A stretch of DNA of 5,791 nt from an uncultured Solobacterium sp. (GTDB lineage Bacteria; Bacillota_I; Bacilli_A; Erysipelotrichales; Erysipelotrichaceae): positions 1 through 5,791 of the forward strand of contig URYK01000091.1 in the NCBI GenBank assembly GCA_900552125.1. The letters run 5' to 3'. A program made the translations under genes and the position numbers. Shown piece by piece: positions 1-5,791 of the stretch. The notes below the pieces were generated by a model. That model was not told the origin of the DNA, did not search any database, and saw nothing but the letters and a program-made list of their open reading frames with translations. Every line of letters begins with the position of its first letter. Position 1 is the stretch's first letter.

Positions 1-2
1 GC

Positions 3-176
3 TACAAATGCACCGATGGAGCGCTACAGGCGCTCCATTTTTCCGCTACGTGCAATGAATTTGATAATATTAAAGATTTATCAGAAGAACAAAAATATTA
101 TACTTTAATTGGACTATTAATATCCGCGTTAATGCTACTAGTTACTATTTTTAGCTTAACTTTAAAGGCAGGATAG
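3..176 (+). pseudogene. C-terminal remnant of a possible small membrane protein
   Basis: The frame is open from the left edge to a TAG at 174-176. Its last 35 or so residues look protein-like: a charged stretch (NIKDLSEEQKYY) followed by a hydrophobic segment of about 23 residues (TLIGLLISALMLLVTIFSLT) and a short LKAG tail. This would suit a C-terminal membrane anchor. No ATG, GTG or TTG in this frame precedes the hydrophobic segment, and the frame runs back through the terminator hairpin at 16-42, which would be odd for an intact gene. The coding-like part probably begins near position 54, where composition also turns AT-rich. It may be a 5'-truncated relic or a chance open frame. I do not recognise the family. 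Confidence 0.28.
16..42 (+). terminator. Rho-independent terminator of an upstream plus-strand gene
   Basis: A perfect 9-bp stem (16-24 paired with 30-38) closes a 5-base loop (TACAG) and runs straight into five T's at 38-42. The arms are GC-rich in otherwise AT-rich DNA. The T-run follows the stem only on the plus strand; read on the minus strand the stem is followed by CGGTGC. It therefore most likely ends a plus-strand transcript whose gene lies before the window. No RNA data are available, so the call rests on structure alone. Confidence 0.72.
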
Positions 177-184
177 AAAATATA

Positions 185-222
185 GAGTATAAACACTAAT
201 TCGTTAATGTTCGATTATACTC
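185..222. repeat. Large imperfect hairpin (inverted repeat)
   Basis: The outer arms GAGTATA (185-191) and TATACTC (216-222) pair perfectly. Inside them AACA (192-195) pairs with TGTT (208-211), then after one C/A mismatch TAA (197-199) pairs with TTA (204-206) around a TTCG tetraloop (200-203). Four unpaired bases (212-215) bulge on the 3' side. That gives 14 paired positions in 38 bases. No T-run follows on the plus strand; on the minus strand only the weak TATATTTT follows. It could be a decayed terminator, a mobile-element end or a structured RNA segment. The sequence does not decide between these. Confidence 0.45.
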
Positions 223-249
223 AATGAATATACAAGTAAAAAATGTGAG

Positions 250-288
250 AAGATTTGCTACCACCTCTAACTTGAGATAGAGAATCTT
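250..288. repeat. Interrupted inverted repeat
   Basis: AAGATT (250-255) pairs with AATCTT (283-288), and directly inside it CTCTA (265-269) pairs with TAGAG (278-282). The two stems stack without a gap on the 3' side but are separated by nine unpaired bases (256-264) on the 5' side. The inner loop is eight bases (270-277). No T-run follows. With 11 AT-rich pairs it could be coincidental. Confidence 0.25.
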
Positions 289-358
289 ATGTAGATGTTA
301 TCTTAATGGCAATTTTAGATAAAGAGCGGATAAAAACTAAAAGATTTTAGTAATATAT

Positions 359-395
359 TAAAAAAGAAAGGATTTAAATTATTTGCCTTTCTTTT
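359..395 (-). terminator. Rho-independent terminator of rpoN
   Basis: On the minus strand the stem AAAAGAAAGG (395 down to 386) begins inside the rpoN stop codon and pairs perfectly over 10 bp with CCTTTCTTTT (371 down to 362), followed by further T's (361-360). The loop is 14 bases. The stem has only three G-C pairs, so it is weaker than the hairpin at 16-42, but its position at the stop codon with a T-run supports termination of rpoN. Confidence 0.55.
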
Positions 396-1656
396 AGAAT
401 TGTTTACGTTTTGATGCAGGAGGGATATGAAGAAGGTCGCGATATTTCGCAACAGTTCTACGTGAAATATTATACCCTTCTTCATTTAATAAATCACAGA
501 GCTTTTGATCGCTATATGGTTTTTTCTTGTTTTCTTGTGAAATCAAATGTTTTAAACGAGATTGAACTTCAGAAGTACTGGTCTCTTCTTGTAGTTTATT
601 AGGGAAGAAAGTTTTTAGAGAATATATTTGTCCTTCAAAGACGATATATTTTTCTGATATAGCTCTGGAAATGGTAGATTCATGAACTTTTAATTCTTCC
701 GCTACCATTTTTAAAGTTAAGGGTTTTAATGGAGAATCATAAAGGAAAAAGTCTTTTTGAACAGTACATATGATTCGCATGATTTCCTCTAGGGTAGAGT
801 TTCGTTTATGGATACTAGAGAGTAATTGCTCTGCTTGTTTCTTTTGCTGCTGGATATATTGGTTTGTCTGTGAATCATTTTCCTCAATAGTGTAAGAAGG
901 TATATGAAGACCATATGTTTTTCGTAAAAGATATATATGAATTTCATCTTGTTCTACACTGATTTGTATATCAGGGACAATGTAGTTGCTTGTTTTTGCA
1001 TAAATCTCGCCAGGTTTAGGATTCATAGAACGAATAAGCTCAACTGCCTTCACAATATCTTCTAGAGGTAGAAAAAGATTTTGAGCAATCTGTGGAAGCT
1101 TATTTTCAGCTATTTCCTGTAAATAGTCATTAACAAGACAAATGGCGAGCTTTGCAGCTGATGTATTTTGTGTGCATAATTGGATTAAAATACATTCCTG
1201 TAGATTTCTGGCGCATATACCAAGAGGTTCAAAAGTTTGAATTGTTTGTATGGTATCTTCAATATCATCAAAAGTATAGCTTGGAAAAGACTGCTGTATT
1301 TCTTTATTGCTTACTGTTAAATAACCATTATCATCAAGAGATTGAATAATAAATTCTGCAAGTTCTTTTATAATCTTATGAGGGTATAAATCAATCTGTT
1401 CCTGTAAGACATCAGTTAATGTTTTCTCATTTGTGACATAATTTAATACAAGTGAAAACGGATCTTCCCATTTTGTGATAATTCCTGTTTCATAGCTTTC
1501 ATCAAATTCCAGCATTGGATTTGTTTCCAACTCTTCTTCTATTTTTTTATGTAGATCCTGTGTGTTCATTTCTAATATTTTCAAATCCTGCTGTTGTCGC
1601 AGCGAAAGTTTTTGTTGCTGGGTCATGGTCTGTAAAACACGAGTTTCTAATTTCAT
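394..1656 (-). CDS. rpoN: RNA polymerase sigma-54 factor RpoN (SigL)
   Basis: This is the sigma subunit that directs core RNA polymerase to -24/-12 promoters and needs an AAA+ enhancer-binding activator to melt DNA. The 420-residue protein has the family layout. Region I is Gln/Leu-rich (about 7-50, ending in LETNPMLE) and contacts the activator. The acidic region II is reduced to a short linker (about 51-70). The core-binding domain follows, with LDDNGYL at 107-113, FEPLGICARNLQE at 142-154 and MNPKPG at 211-216. A helix-turn-helix lies at about 313-335 (VAEELKVHESTISRAIS). The RpoN box, SRRTVAKYRD, is at 398-407 and reads the -24 element. The length is close to Bacillus subtilis SigL and shorter than the enterobacterial protein, which has a longer region II. 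The start at 1656 keeps all of region I; a later Met (residue 11) would trim it. The gene is divergent from the mutS-like/topB operon. No activator gene is present. In Firmicutes this factor often serves sugar PTS or amino-acid genes, but nothing here shows its targets. Confidence 0.97.
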   Translation of the reverse strand: MKLETRVLQTMTQQQKLSLRQQQDLKILEMNTQDLHKKIEEELETNPMLEFDESYETGIITKWEDPFSLVLNYVTNEKTLTDVLQEQIDLYPHKIIKELAEFIIQSLDDNGYLTVSNKEIQQSFPSYTFDDIEDTIQTIQTFEPLGICARNLQECILIQLCTQNTSAAKLAICLVNDYLQEIAENKLPQIAQNLFLPLEDIVKAVELIRSMNPKPGEIYAKTSNYIVPDIQISVEQDEIHIYLLRKTYGLHIPSYTIEENDSQTNQYIQQQKKQAEQLLSSIHKRNSTLEEIMRIICTVQKDFFLYDSPLKPLTLKMVAEELKVHESTISRAISEKYIVFEGQIYSLKTFFPNKLQEETSTSEVQSRLKHLISQENKKKPYSDQKLCDLLNEEGYNISRRTVAKYRDLLHIPPASKRKQF

Positions 1657-1660
1657 TTAT

Positions 1661-1666
1661 ATCACC
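1661..1666 (-). promoter_or_regulatory. Non-canonical ribosome binding site of rpoN
   Basis: The minus strand reads GGTGAT four bases before the rpoN ATG. This matches the downstream half of the extended anti-16S sequence (AGGAGGTGAT) but lacks the AGGAGG core found at both plus-strand genes. It supports the chosen start but suggests weaker initiation than for the neighbouring genes. Confidence 0.5.
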
Positions 1667-1673
1667 AAGTATT

Positions 1674-1702
1674 ATTATACAAGATATTGTAAGAGTTTTC
1701 AT
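1674..1702 (-). promoter_or_regulatory. Putative sigma-A promoter of rpoN
   Basis: On the minus strand a perfect -10 box TATAAT (1679 down to 1674) lies 17 bases downstream of ATGAAA (1702 down to 1697), which matches four of six bases of TTGACA. Transcription would start near 1667, leaving a leader of only about 11 bases that begins at the ribosome binding site. This is tight but possible. Confidence 0.5.
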
Positions 1703-1722
1703 CATTAAAGTACTTTTTATAG

Positions 1723-1751
1723 AGTACGAAACGAGTAAGCTATGGTATAAT
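1723..1751 (+). promoter_or_regulatory. Putative extended -10 promoter of the mutS-like/topB operon
   Basis: A perfect TATAAT at 1746-1751 is preceded by TGG (1743-1745), an extended -10 motif. At the usual 17-base spacing the -35 position (1723-1728, AGTACG) matches TTGACA poorly, so the promoter would rely on the extended -10. Transcription would start near 1758, giving a leader of about 17 bases that holds the ribosome binding site. The sequence GAGTA occurs at 1722 and again at 1733, across and just after the -35 position. Confidence 0.6.
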
Positions 1752-1762
1752 ACAACCACGAT

Positions 1763-1768
1763 AGGAGG
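1763..1768 (+). promoter_or_regulatory. Ribosome binding site of the mutS-like gene
   Basis: A consensus AGGAGG sits six bases before the ATG at 1775 and fixes that start codon. Confidence 0.85.
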
Positions 1769-1774
1769 TTTTCT

Positions 1775-3565
1775 ATGAATAAAAATGAAATCATTCAAAA
1801 TATACAAATAGAAGATGAACAAATGAAATATTGGAAAAAAAGATCGTATTTCTATTCCAATATACGTGCTGTTACAATTATCTTAGCTATAATTTTTCTT
1901 TTTTATGGATACTATCAGAATGTTATGGGATATATACCATCTTGTATAATGTTATTTGGTTTTATATATGCTGTATGGAAACATAGAACTGTAAAAGCTA
2001 AATATATTGATCATGAAGTTTCAAAAGAAGTCTGGGAAGATATATTATGTCGTAAAGAAGATCAATGGAAAGAGTTTGCAGATACAGGTGAAGAGTTTTT
2101 AACAGAAGAATTAACACAGGCATATGATTTGGATTTATTAGGGAAAGCAAGTTTATACCAATATCTTTGTGTTTCGAAAACACCATTTGGAAGAAAGCGA
2201 TTAGCAGCCTTATTATCTTGTCAGAAACAATCTTTGGATGAGATGGAAAAAAGAAGTGAGGCTGTACAGGAACTAGCTAAGCAAAAAACATTTACACTGT
2301 TTTTTATAAAAATATGTAAAATATTTGCTAGACATCGTCATAAGAAGAAACTATCTTTTTTAGATGATTTAATAGATGAGATAGAAAAAGATGATAGTAG
2401 AGTACCTTCATGGCTGCAATATGCTGCTTACACTTATTCTATTTTAATTTTAGCAGTACTTGTGCTTAGTCTTCTGCATATTATATCTTTTTCATTTTTT
2501 CTGATTTTCTCTGTTATTTCTTTATGTATCGGTTTATTGTTTTTTATTAAACAATCCAAAATTATTGGGACAACAGAGCCTCTGATTGATTTTATTGCGG
2601 ATTATGAACCAATTTTTCAAGCAATACAAAATTCTTCCTTTAACAGTGAAGTTTTGTGTAATATTCAAAATGATATGGAGATGGCTTGTACTGCCGCAAA
2701 AGAATTGCATAAGATCATGCTGATGGTTCAGATTCGTTCTAATAGCATATTCTTCTTTATTTCTAATGCGTTAGCTTTATTTGATACAATATGTGTTATT
2801 TCAATACAGAAGTGGAAACAGAGATATGGAAAAGCAGTTAGAAAATGGTTAATGGATATAGCCGACTTGGAAGCTTATGCATCCTTAGCACAGATCGCAA
2901 TGATTAAAGAAGAAAGCTGTAATCCAAATTATCAGGAAAATACTCCATATTTTAATGCTAAAGATTTATATCATCCTTTACTATCAGAAGAAAAATGTGT
3001 TAAAAACTCTATTGAATTAAAAGATGGTACATATCTTATTACAGGCTCCAATATGTCAGGTAAAACGACTTTCTTACGTACTGTTGGTATTAATATGGTG
3101 TTAATGCATGCCGGAGCTGCAATTTGTGCAAAACAGTTTAGCGCAAGCACTATGCATGTGTTTACCTCTATGCGTGTCCATGATAATGTAAGTGAAGGAA
3201 TATCTACTTTCTATGCGGAAATTCAGCGTATTCAGAAAATGAATGAGGCAAGTAAAAAGAAGGAAGATATATTAGTCTTAATTGATGAAATATTTAAAGG
3301 AACGAATAGTGCAGATCGTTTATATTGTGCTACCAATGCTATTCGTCATTTACATAAACCTTGGATTATTACGATGGTATCTACTCATGATTTTGAACTA
3401 TGTGATTTAGAAAATGACGAAAATGTACAAGCGCATAATTATCATTTCTCAGAATATTATGAAGATGGAAATATTTGCTTTGATTATCAGCTAAAACAAG
3501 GGAAATGTACAACGACAAATGCAAGAGAACTGATGCGTTTAGCAGGATTTGAGGAGGTCTTATGA
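1775..3565 (+). CDS. Membrane-anchored MutS-like ATPase (MutS domain V family)
   Basis: This 596-residue MutS-superfamily protein ends in a complete ABC-type ATPase: Walker A GSNMSGKTT (424-432), the STFYAEI signature region (477-483), Walker B ILVLIDEI (499-506, D504 and E505) and the STHD switch histidine (H538). Residues 118-146 (LDLLGKASLYQYL onward) resemble the core (lever) domain III. The N-terminal mismatch-reading domain with its Phe-X-Glu motif is absent, so it is not a canonical MutS, and there is no Smr nuclease tail as in MutS2. It has two hydrophobic hairpins, about 31-47 with 50-68 and about 215-236 with 237-258. Positive residues flank them (KKR, KHRTVKAK, KQSK), which would put all soluble parts in the cytoplasm. 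A weaker hydrophobic stretch lies at 325-343. The ATPase probably dimerises and clamps DNA at the membrane, but substrate and role are unknown. The stop overlaps topB by four bases. Databases often label such proteins 'DNA mismatch repair protein MutS', which overstates what is known. Confidence 0.9.
   Translation: MNKNEIIQNIQIEDEQMKYWKKRSYFYSNIRAVTIILAIIFLFYGYYQNVMGYIPSCIMLFGFIYAVWKHRTVKAKYIDHEVSKEVWEDILCRKEDQWKEFADTGEEFLTEELTQAYDLDLLGKASLYQYLCVSKTPFGRKRLAALLSCQKQSLDEMEKRSEAVQELAKQKTFTLFFIKICKIFARHRHKKKLSFLDDLIDEIEKDDSRVPSWLQYAAYTYSILILAVLVLSLLHIISFSFFLIFSVISLCIGLLFFIKQSKIIGTTEPLIDFIADYEPIFQAIQNSSFNSEVLCNIQNDMEMACTAAKELHKIMLMVQIRSNSIFFFISNALALFDTICVISIQKWKQRYGKAVRKWLMDIADLEAYASLAQIAMIKEESCNPNYQENTPYFNAKDLYHPLLSEEKCVKNSIELKDGTYLITGSNMSGKTTFLRTVGINMVLMHAGAAICAKQFSASTMHVFTSMRVHDNVSEGISTFYAEIQRIQKMNEASKKKEDILVLIDEIFKGTNSADRLYCATNAIRHLHKPWIITMVSTHDFELCDLENDENVQAHNYHFSEYYEDGNICFDYQLKQGKCTTTNARELMRLAGFEEVL
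3551..3564 (+). promoter_or_regulatory. Ribosome binding site and ATGA stop-start overlap coupling topB to the upstream gene
   Basis: GAGGAGGT (3551-3558) lies inside the last codons of the mutS-like gene, four bases after its GGAGG core comes the topB ATG (3562-3564), and the upstream TGA stop occupies 3563-3565. Ribosomes ending on the first gene can restart on topB, so the two proteins are probably made in linked amounts. No separate promoter for topB stands out. Confidence 0.85.
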
Positions 3566-5730
3566 GTAAACAATTTGTACTGGCAGAAAAACCAAGCGTA
3601 GGAAGAGAAATTGGAAGAGTATTAGGCTGTAACATAAAAAAAGATGGTTACTTAGAAGGAAAACAATATGTGGTATCATGGGCATTAGGACATTTAGTTG
3701 AATTAGCAGAACCTCAAGAATATGATGCTCGATATGAAACCTGGAATATGGAAGACTTACCAATGCTTCCTAAATATATGAAAACTAAAGTCATTCCTAA
3801 GACAAGTAAACAATTTAAGTTAGTGAAAACATTGATGCAGCGTAAGGATATAAATGAAATTATTATCGCAACAGATGCAGGAAGAGAAGGGGAATTAGTT
3901 GCTCGATGGATCATTGAAAAAGCTAATGTACAAAAGCCATTGAAGCGCTTATGGATTTCTTCACAGACGGATAAAGCGATTAAAGATGGTTTTGCTCATT
4001 TGAAAGATGCGAAGGATTATGAAAATTTATATTATAGTGCAAAATGTAGAGCAGAGGCCGACTGGCTTGTTGGTTTAAATACTACACGAGCATTAACATG
4101 TAAATACAATGCACAGCTATCAGCTGGTCGTGTACAGACACCAACATTGGCAATGATTGTGGATAAAGAGGAAGAAATTCGTAAATTTGTACCTAAAGAA
4201 TATTTTACGATTCATATAAATACAGGGAATTTTACGCTGGAATATCGTAATCAGGCTAATAATGCAATCTATGATAAACAGAAAGCAGAGCAGATTCAGC
4301 ATGAATTAAGAAATCAGGCAGTAACAATAGTAAATGTAGAAACAAAAGCAGGAAAGGAATTGCCTCCACAATTATATGATTTAACAGAACTACAAAGAGA
4401 TGCTAATCTTCGTTATGGATTTAGTGCGAAAGAGACATTAAATTATATGCAGGATTTATATGAAATACACAAAGTATTGACATATCCAAGAACGGATTCA
4501 CGTTATCTTAGCTCAGATATAGTTCCTACTTTAAAAGATCGATTAAAAGCAATTGCGATTGATGAATATGAACCTTATGTACAGTCTATTTTAAAGAAAG
4601 ATATTCGAATAAGTAAACGAGTTGTTGATGATACAAAAGTAAGTGATCATCATGCGATTATTCCAACAGAGGAATTTGTTGAGTTAGATAAAATGTCAGG
4701 CAATGAGCGAAAAATTTATGATTTAGTAGTAAGACGATTTCTAGCTGTTTTATCAGATACTTGCGAGTATGAAAAAACAAGAATTCATGCAAAATGTAAG
4801 AATCATGATTTTTACGCTAATGGAAAAGTATGGAAGAAATTAGGCTGGCGTGAATTATATAAAAAACAAAAACTCATAGAAGAAGAAAATGATGATCAGA
4901 ATCTTCCTGTCATTAAAAAGAATCTGATATATTTCATTCAAGATGTAGTTCTTCAGAATCATTACACAAAAGCACCAGCTCGTTATACGGAAGCTAGTCT
5001 ATTGTCCGCAATGGAACATCCATCAAAGTTTATTAAAAATGCTAAAATGAAATCTGTATTAGAAGATGCAAATGGTATTGGAACTGTAGCGACTAGAGCA
5101 GATATCATTGAAAAATTATTTTCTTCTCATTATATTGAAAAACGTGGAAATTATATATATCCTTTAAGTAAAGGTATTCAGTTAGTATCTTTAGTGCCGG
5201 AAGAACTGCGTTCAGCTTTACTTACTGCAAAATGGGAAGAAAAATTAGCATTGATAAGTAAAGGAAAGTTAAAATCTTCTAAATTCATTAAAGAGATGCA
5301 GCAATATGCATCACAACTAGTTGATGATGTAAAATCAAGTGAAGCTAGTTACCGTCATGATAATATGACACAGAAATTATGTCCTGAGTGTGGAAGCCAT
5401 TTATTGGATGTAAATGGCAAGAAAGGAAAAATGCTAGTATGCAGTAATCCAGGCTGTCGTTATAAACAACAAGTATCTTATATTAGTAATGCTCGATGTC
5501 CTAACTGTCATAAAAAATTGACAGTTGTAGGAGAAAAAGATAAAAAACTATATACATGTGTATGTGGCTTTCGTGAAAAATTTGATCGTATGAATGAAAA
5601 GCTAAAAGAGAAACGTAATGTTGCAGGGAAACGGGATTTGCGAAACTATAATAAAAAACAGGAAGCAGAATTAAAACAAGAAAAAAGTGCTTTCCAGTTA
5701 GCTTGGGAAGAAGCACAAAAGAACAAATAA
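3562..5730 (+). CDS. topB: DNA topoisomerase III (TopB, type IA)
   Basis: This enzyme cuts and passes single DNA strands through a 5'-phosphotyrosine link and mainly unlinks replication and recombination intermediates. The 722-residue protein is close in length to Bacillus subtilis TopB. The N-terminal Toprim domain carries the catalytic Glu in LAEKPS (E9) and the metal-binding motif DAGREGE (105-111). Further conserved blocks are LSAGRVQTPTLAMI (186-199), the active-site tyrosine in LTYPRTDSRYL (Y308), DHHAIIPT (362-369) and the GIGTVATRADIIEKL stretch (505-519). Two Cys4 zinc ribbons follow: C607/C610/C627/C632 and C646/C649/C666/C668. A lysine- and glutamate-rich tail (about 673-722) ends the protein. 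In many relatives the Toprim acidic motif is DxDREG; here its second Asp is Gly, as I recall for Bacillus-type TopB. All catalytic residues needed are present, so the gene looks functional. It is the second gene of the operon and ends in TAA directly followed by TAG. Confidence 0.97.
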   Translation: MSKQFVLAEKPSVGREIGRVLGCNIKKDGYLEGKQYVVSWALGHLVELAEPQEYDARYETWNMEDLPMLPKYMKTKVIPKTSKQFKLVKTLMQRKDINEIIIATDAGREGELVARWIIEKANVQKPLKRLWISSQTDKAIKDGFAHLKDAKDYENLYYSAKCRAEADWLVGLNTTRALTCKYNAQLSAGRVQTPTLAMIVDKEEEIRKFVPKEYFTIHINTGNFTLEYRNQANNAIYDKQKAEQIQHELRNQAVTIVNVETKAGKELPPQLYDLTELQRDANLRYGFSAKETLNYMQDLYEIHKVLTYPRTDSRYLSSDIVPTLKDRLKAIAIDEYEPYVQSILKKDIRISKRVVDDTKVSDHHAIIPTEEFVELDKMSGNERKIYDLVVRRFLAVLSDTCEYEKTRIHAKCKNHDFYANGKVWKKLGWRELYKKQKLIEEENDDQNLPVIKKNLIYFIQDVVLQNHYTKAPARYTEASLLSAMEHPSKFIKNAKMKSVLEDANGIGTVATRADIIEKLFSSHYIEKRGNYIYPLSKGIQLVSLVPEELRSALLTAKWEEKLALISKGKLKSSKFIKEMQQYASQLVDDVKSSEASYRHDNMTQKLCPECGSHLLDVNGKKGKMLVCSNPGCRYKQQVSYISNARCPNCHKKLTVVGEKDKKLYTCVCGFREKFDRMNEKLKEKRNVAGKRDLRNYNKKQEAELKQEKSAFQLAWEEAQKNK

Positions 5731-5744
5731 TAGATTGTGAAATA

Positions 5745-5766
5745 GGCGAAGTCTAAAGACCTCGCC
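5745..5766 (-). terminator. Hairpin after topB, probable terminator of a convergent gene
   Basis: GGCGAAGTC (5745-5753) and GACCTCGCC (5758-5766) form a 9-bp stem around a TAAA loop. In plus-strand RNA one pair is an A/C mismatch and the bases that follow are CCCTTCCC, a poor U-tract. In minus-strand RNA the same position is a G-U wobble, so the stem is continuous, and TATTTC follows. The hairpin thus suits a minus-strand transcript entering from beyond the window, though it may also slow transcription leaving topB. The last 25 bases of the window are GC-rich and hold nothing I can identify. Confidence 0.45.
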
Positions 5767-5791
5767 CCTTCCCAAACGCAGCGGGCACCTT

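Larger units (their letters stand above)
177..361. other. Intergenic region with inverted repeats and a possible frameshifted gene remnant
   Basis: There is no intact gene here. On the plus strand a short frame starts with ATG at 224 and encodes about 18 residues (MNIQVKNVRRFATTSNLR) to a TAG at 278-280. A second frame, one base out of register, is open from 276 to a TAG at 348-350 and encodes about 24 residues (DRESYVDVILMAIL, then DKERIKTKRF). A single-base shift near 273-276 would join them into one peptide of about 42 residues. No ribosome binding site precedes the ATG. Both frames are short enough to arise by chance in AT-rich DNA, so the remnant is speculative. Hairpins at 185-222 and 250-288 are listed separately. 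Confidence 0.3.

Noticed and set aside
1..66. GCTAC recurs at positions 1, 23 and 45, an exact 22-base period, suggesting a small tandem repeat.
   Set aside because: Beyond the five shared bases the three units do not align, and the middle one lies inside the terminator hairpin. It is most likely coincidence.
306..325. TGGCA followed by AT-rich DNA, considered as a sigma-54 -24/-12 promoter because rpoN is adjacent.
   Set aside because: There is no TTGC-type -12 element at the required spacing. Other TGGCA occurrences (near 3581 and 4148) fail the same test and lie inside topB.
177..393. Riboswitch, T-box or CRISPR array in the left intergenic region.
   Set aside because: There is no T-box sequence, no recognisable riboswitch core and no regularly spaced repeats. 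The region also does not lead into a plus-strand gene it could regulate.
1547..1822. Open frames across the rpoN/mutS-like boundary on both strands (up to 91 codons).
   Set aside because: They overlap the start of rpoN or of the mutS-like gene and the promoter region, lack ribosome binding sites, and have low-complexity translations. They are shadows of the real genes.
1775..3565. Canonical mismatch repair MutS or MutS2.
   Set aside because: The mismatch-recognition domain of MutS and the Smr nuclease domain of MutS2 are absent, the length is about 600 rather than about 800-900 residues, and membrane segments are present.
3562..5730. topB as part of a conjugative or mobile element.
   Set aside because: Plasmid-type topoisomerases do occur, but no relaxase, integrase, conjugation gene or attachment site is in the window, and composition matches the neighbouring genes.

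Overview
The window looks like a chromosomal stretch from a low-GC Gram-positive bacterium (Firmicutes/Bacillota). The DNA is AT-rich, genes start with AGGAGG-type ribosome binding sites, TGA is read as stop, and the topoisomerase III is of the Bacillus type. An anaerobic gut lineage such as Erysipelotrichia is my best guess, from the general look of the proteins rather than from any diagnostic marker.

Layout. Positions 1-42 hold the end of an unseen upstream unit: a GC-rich hairpin with a T-run, probably a rho-independent terminator. Positions 43-393 contain no convincing intact gene. They hold an open frame that looks like the C-terminal end of a small membrane protein (stop at 174-176), a large imperfect hairpin (185-222), a second interrupted inverted repeat (250-288), a possible frameshifted gene remnant, and the terminator of the next gene. 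Positions 394-1656 on the minus strand encode sigma-54 (RpoN), recognised by its RpoN box near the C-terminus. A 118-bp intergenic region (1657-1774) carries two divergent promoters. On the plus strand, 1775-3565 encodes a membrane-anchored MutS-like ATPase without the mismatch-recognition domain. It overlaps by 4 bases (ATGA) with topB (3562-5730), encoding DNA topoisomerase III. A hairpin at 5745-5766 follows topB; its pairing favours a minus-strand transcript, so a convergent gene probably lies just beyond the window.

How the genes relate. The MutS-like gene and topB almost certainly share one mRNA and are translationally coupled. Both products act on DNA: one is an ATPase clamp predicted to sit on the membrane, the other a type IA topoisomerase that resolves single-stranded or hemicatenated DNA. 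A shared role in handling recombination or replication intermediates is possible but is only inference. rpoN is transcribed away from this pair and need not be functionally linked; no sigma-54 activator and no convincing -24/-12 promoter is visible here.

The genes themselves are mostly ordinary. The two points most worth following are the membrane-bound MutS paralog coupled to topB, and the decayed-looking DNA at the left edge. I found no CRISPR array, tRNA, rRNA or recognisable insertion sequence.
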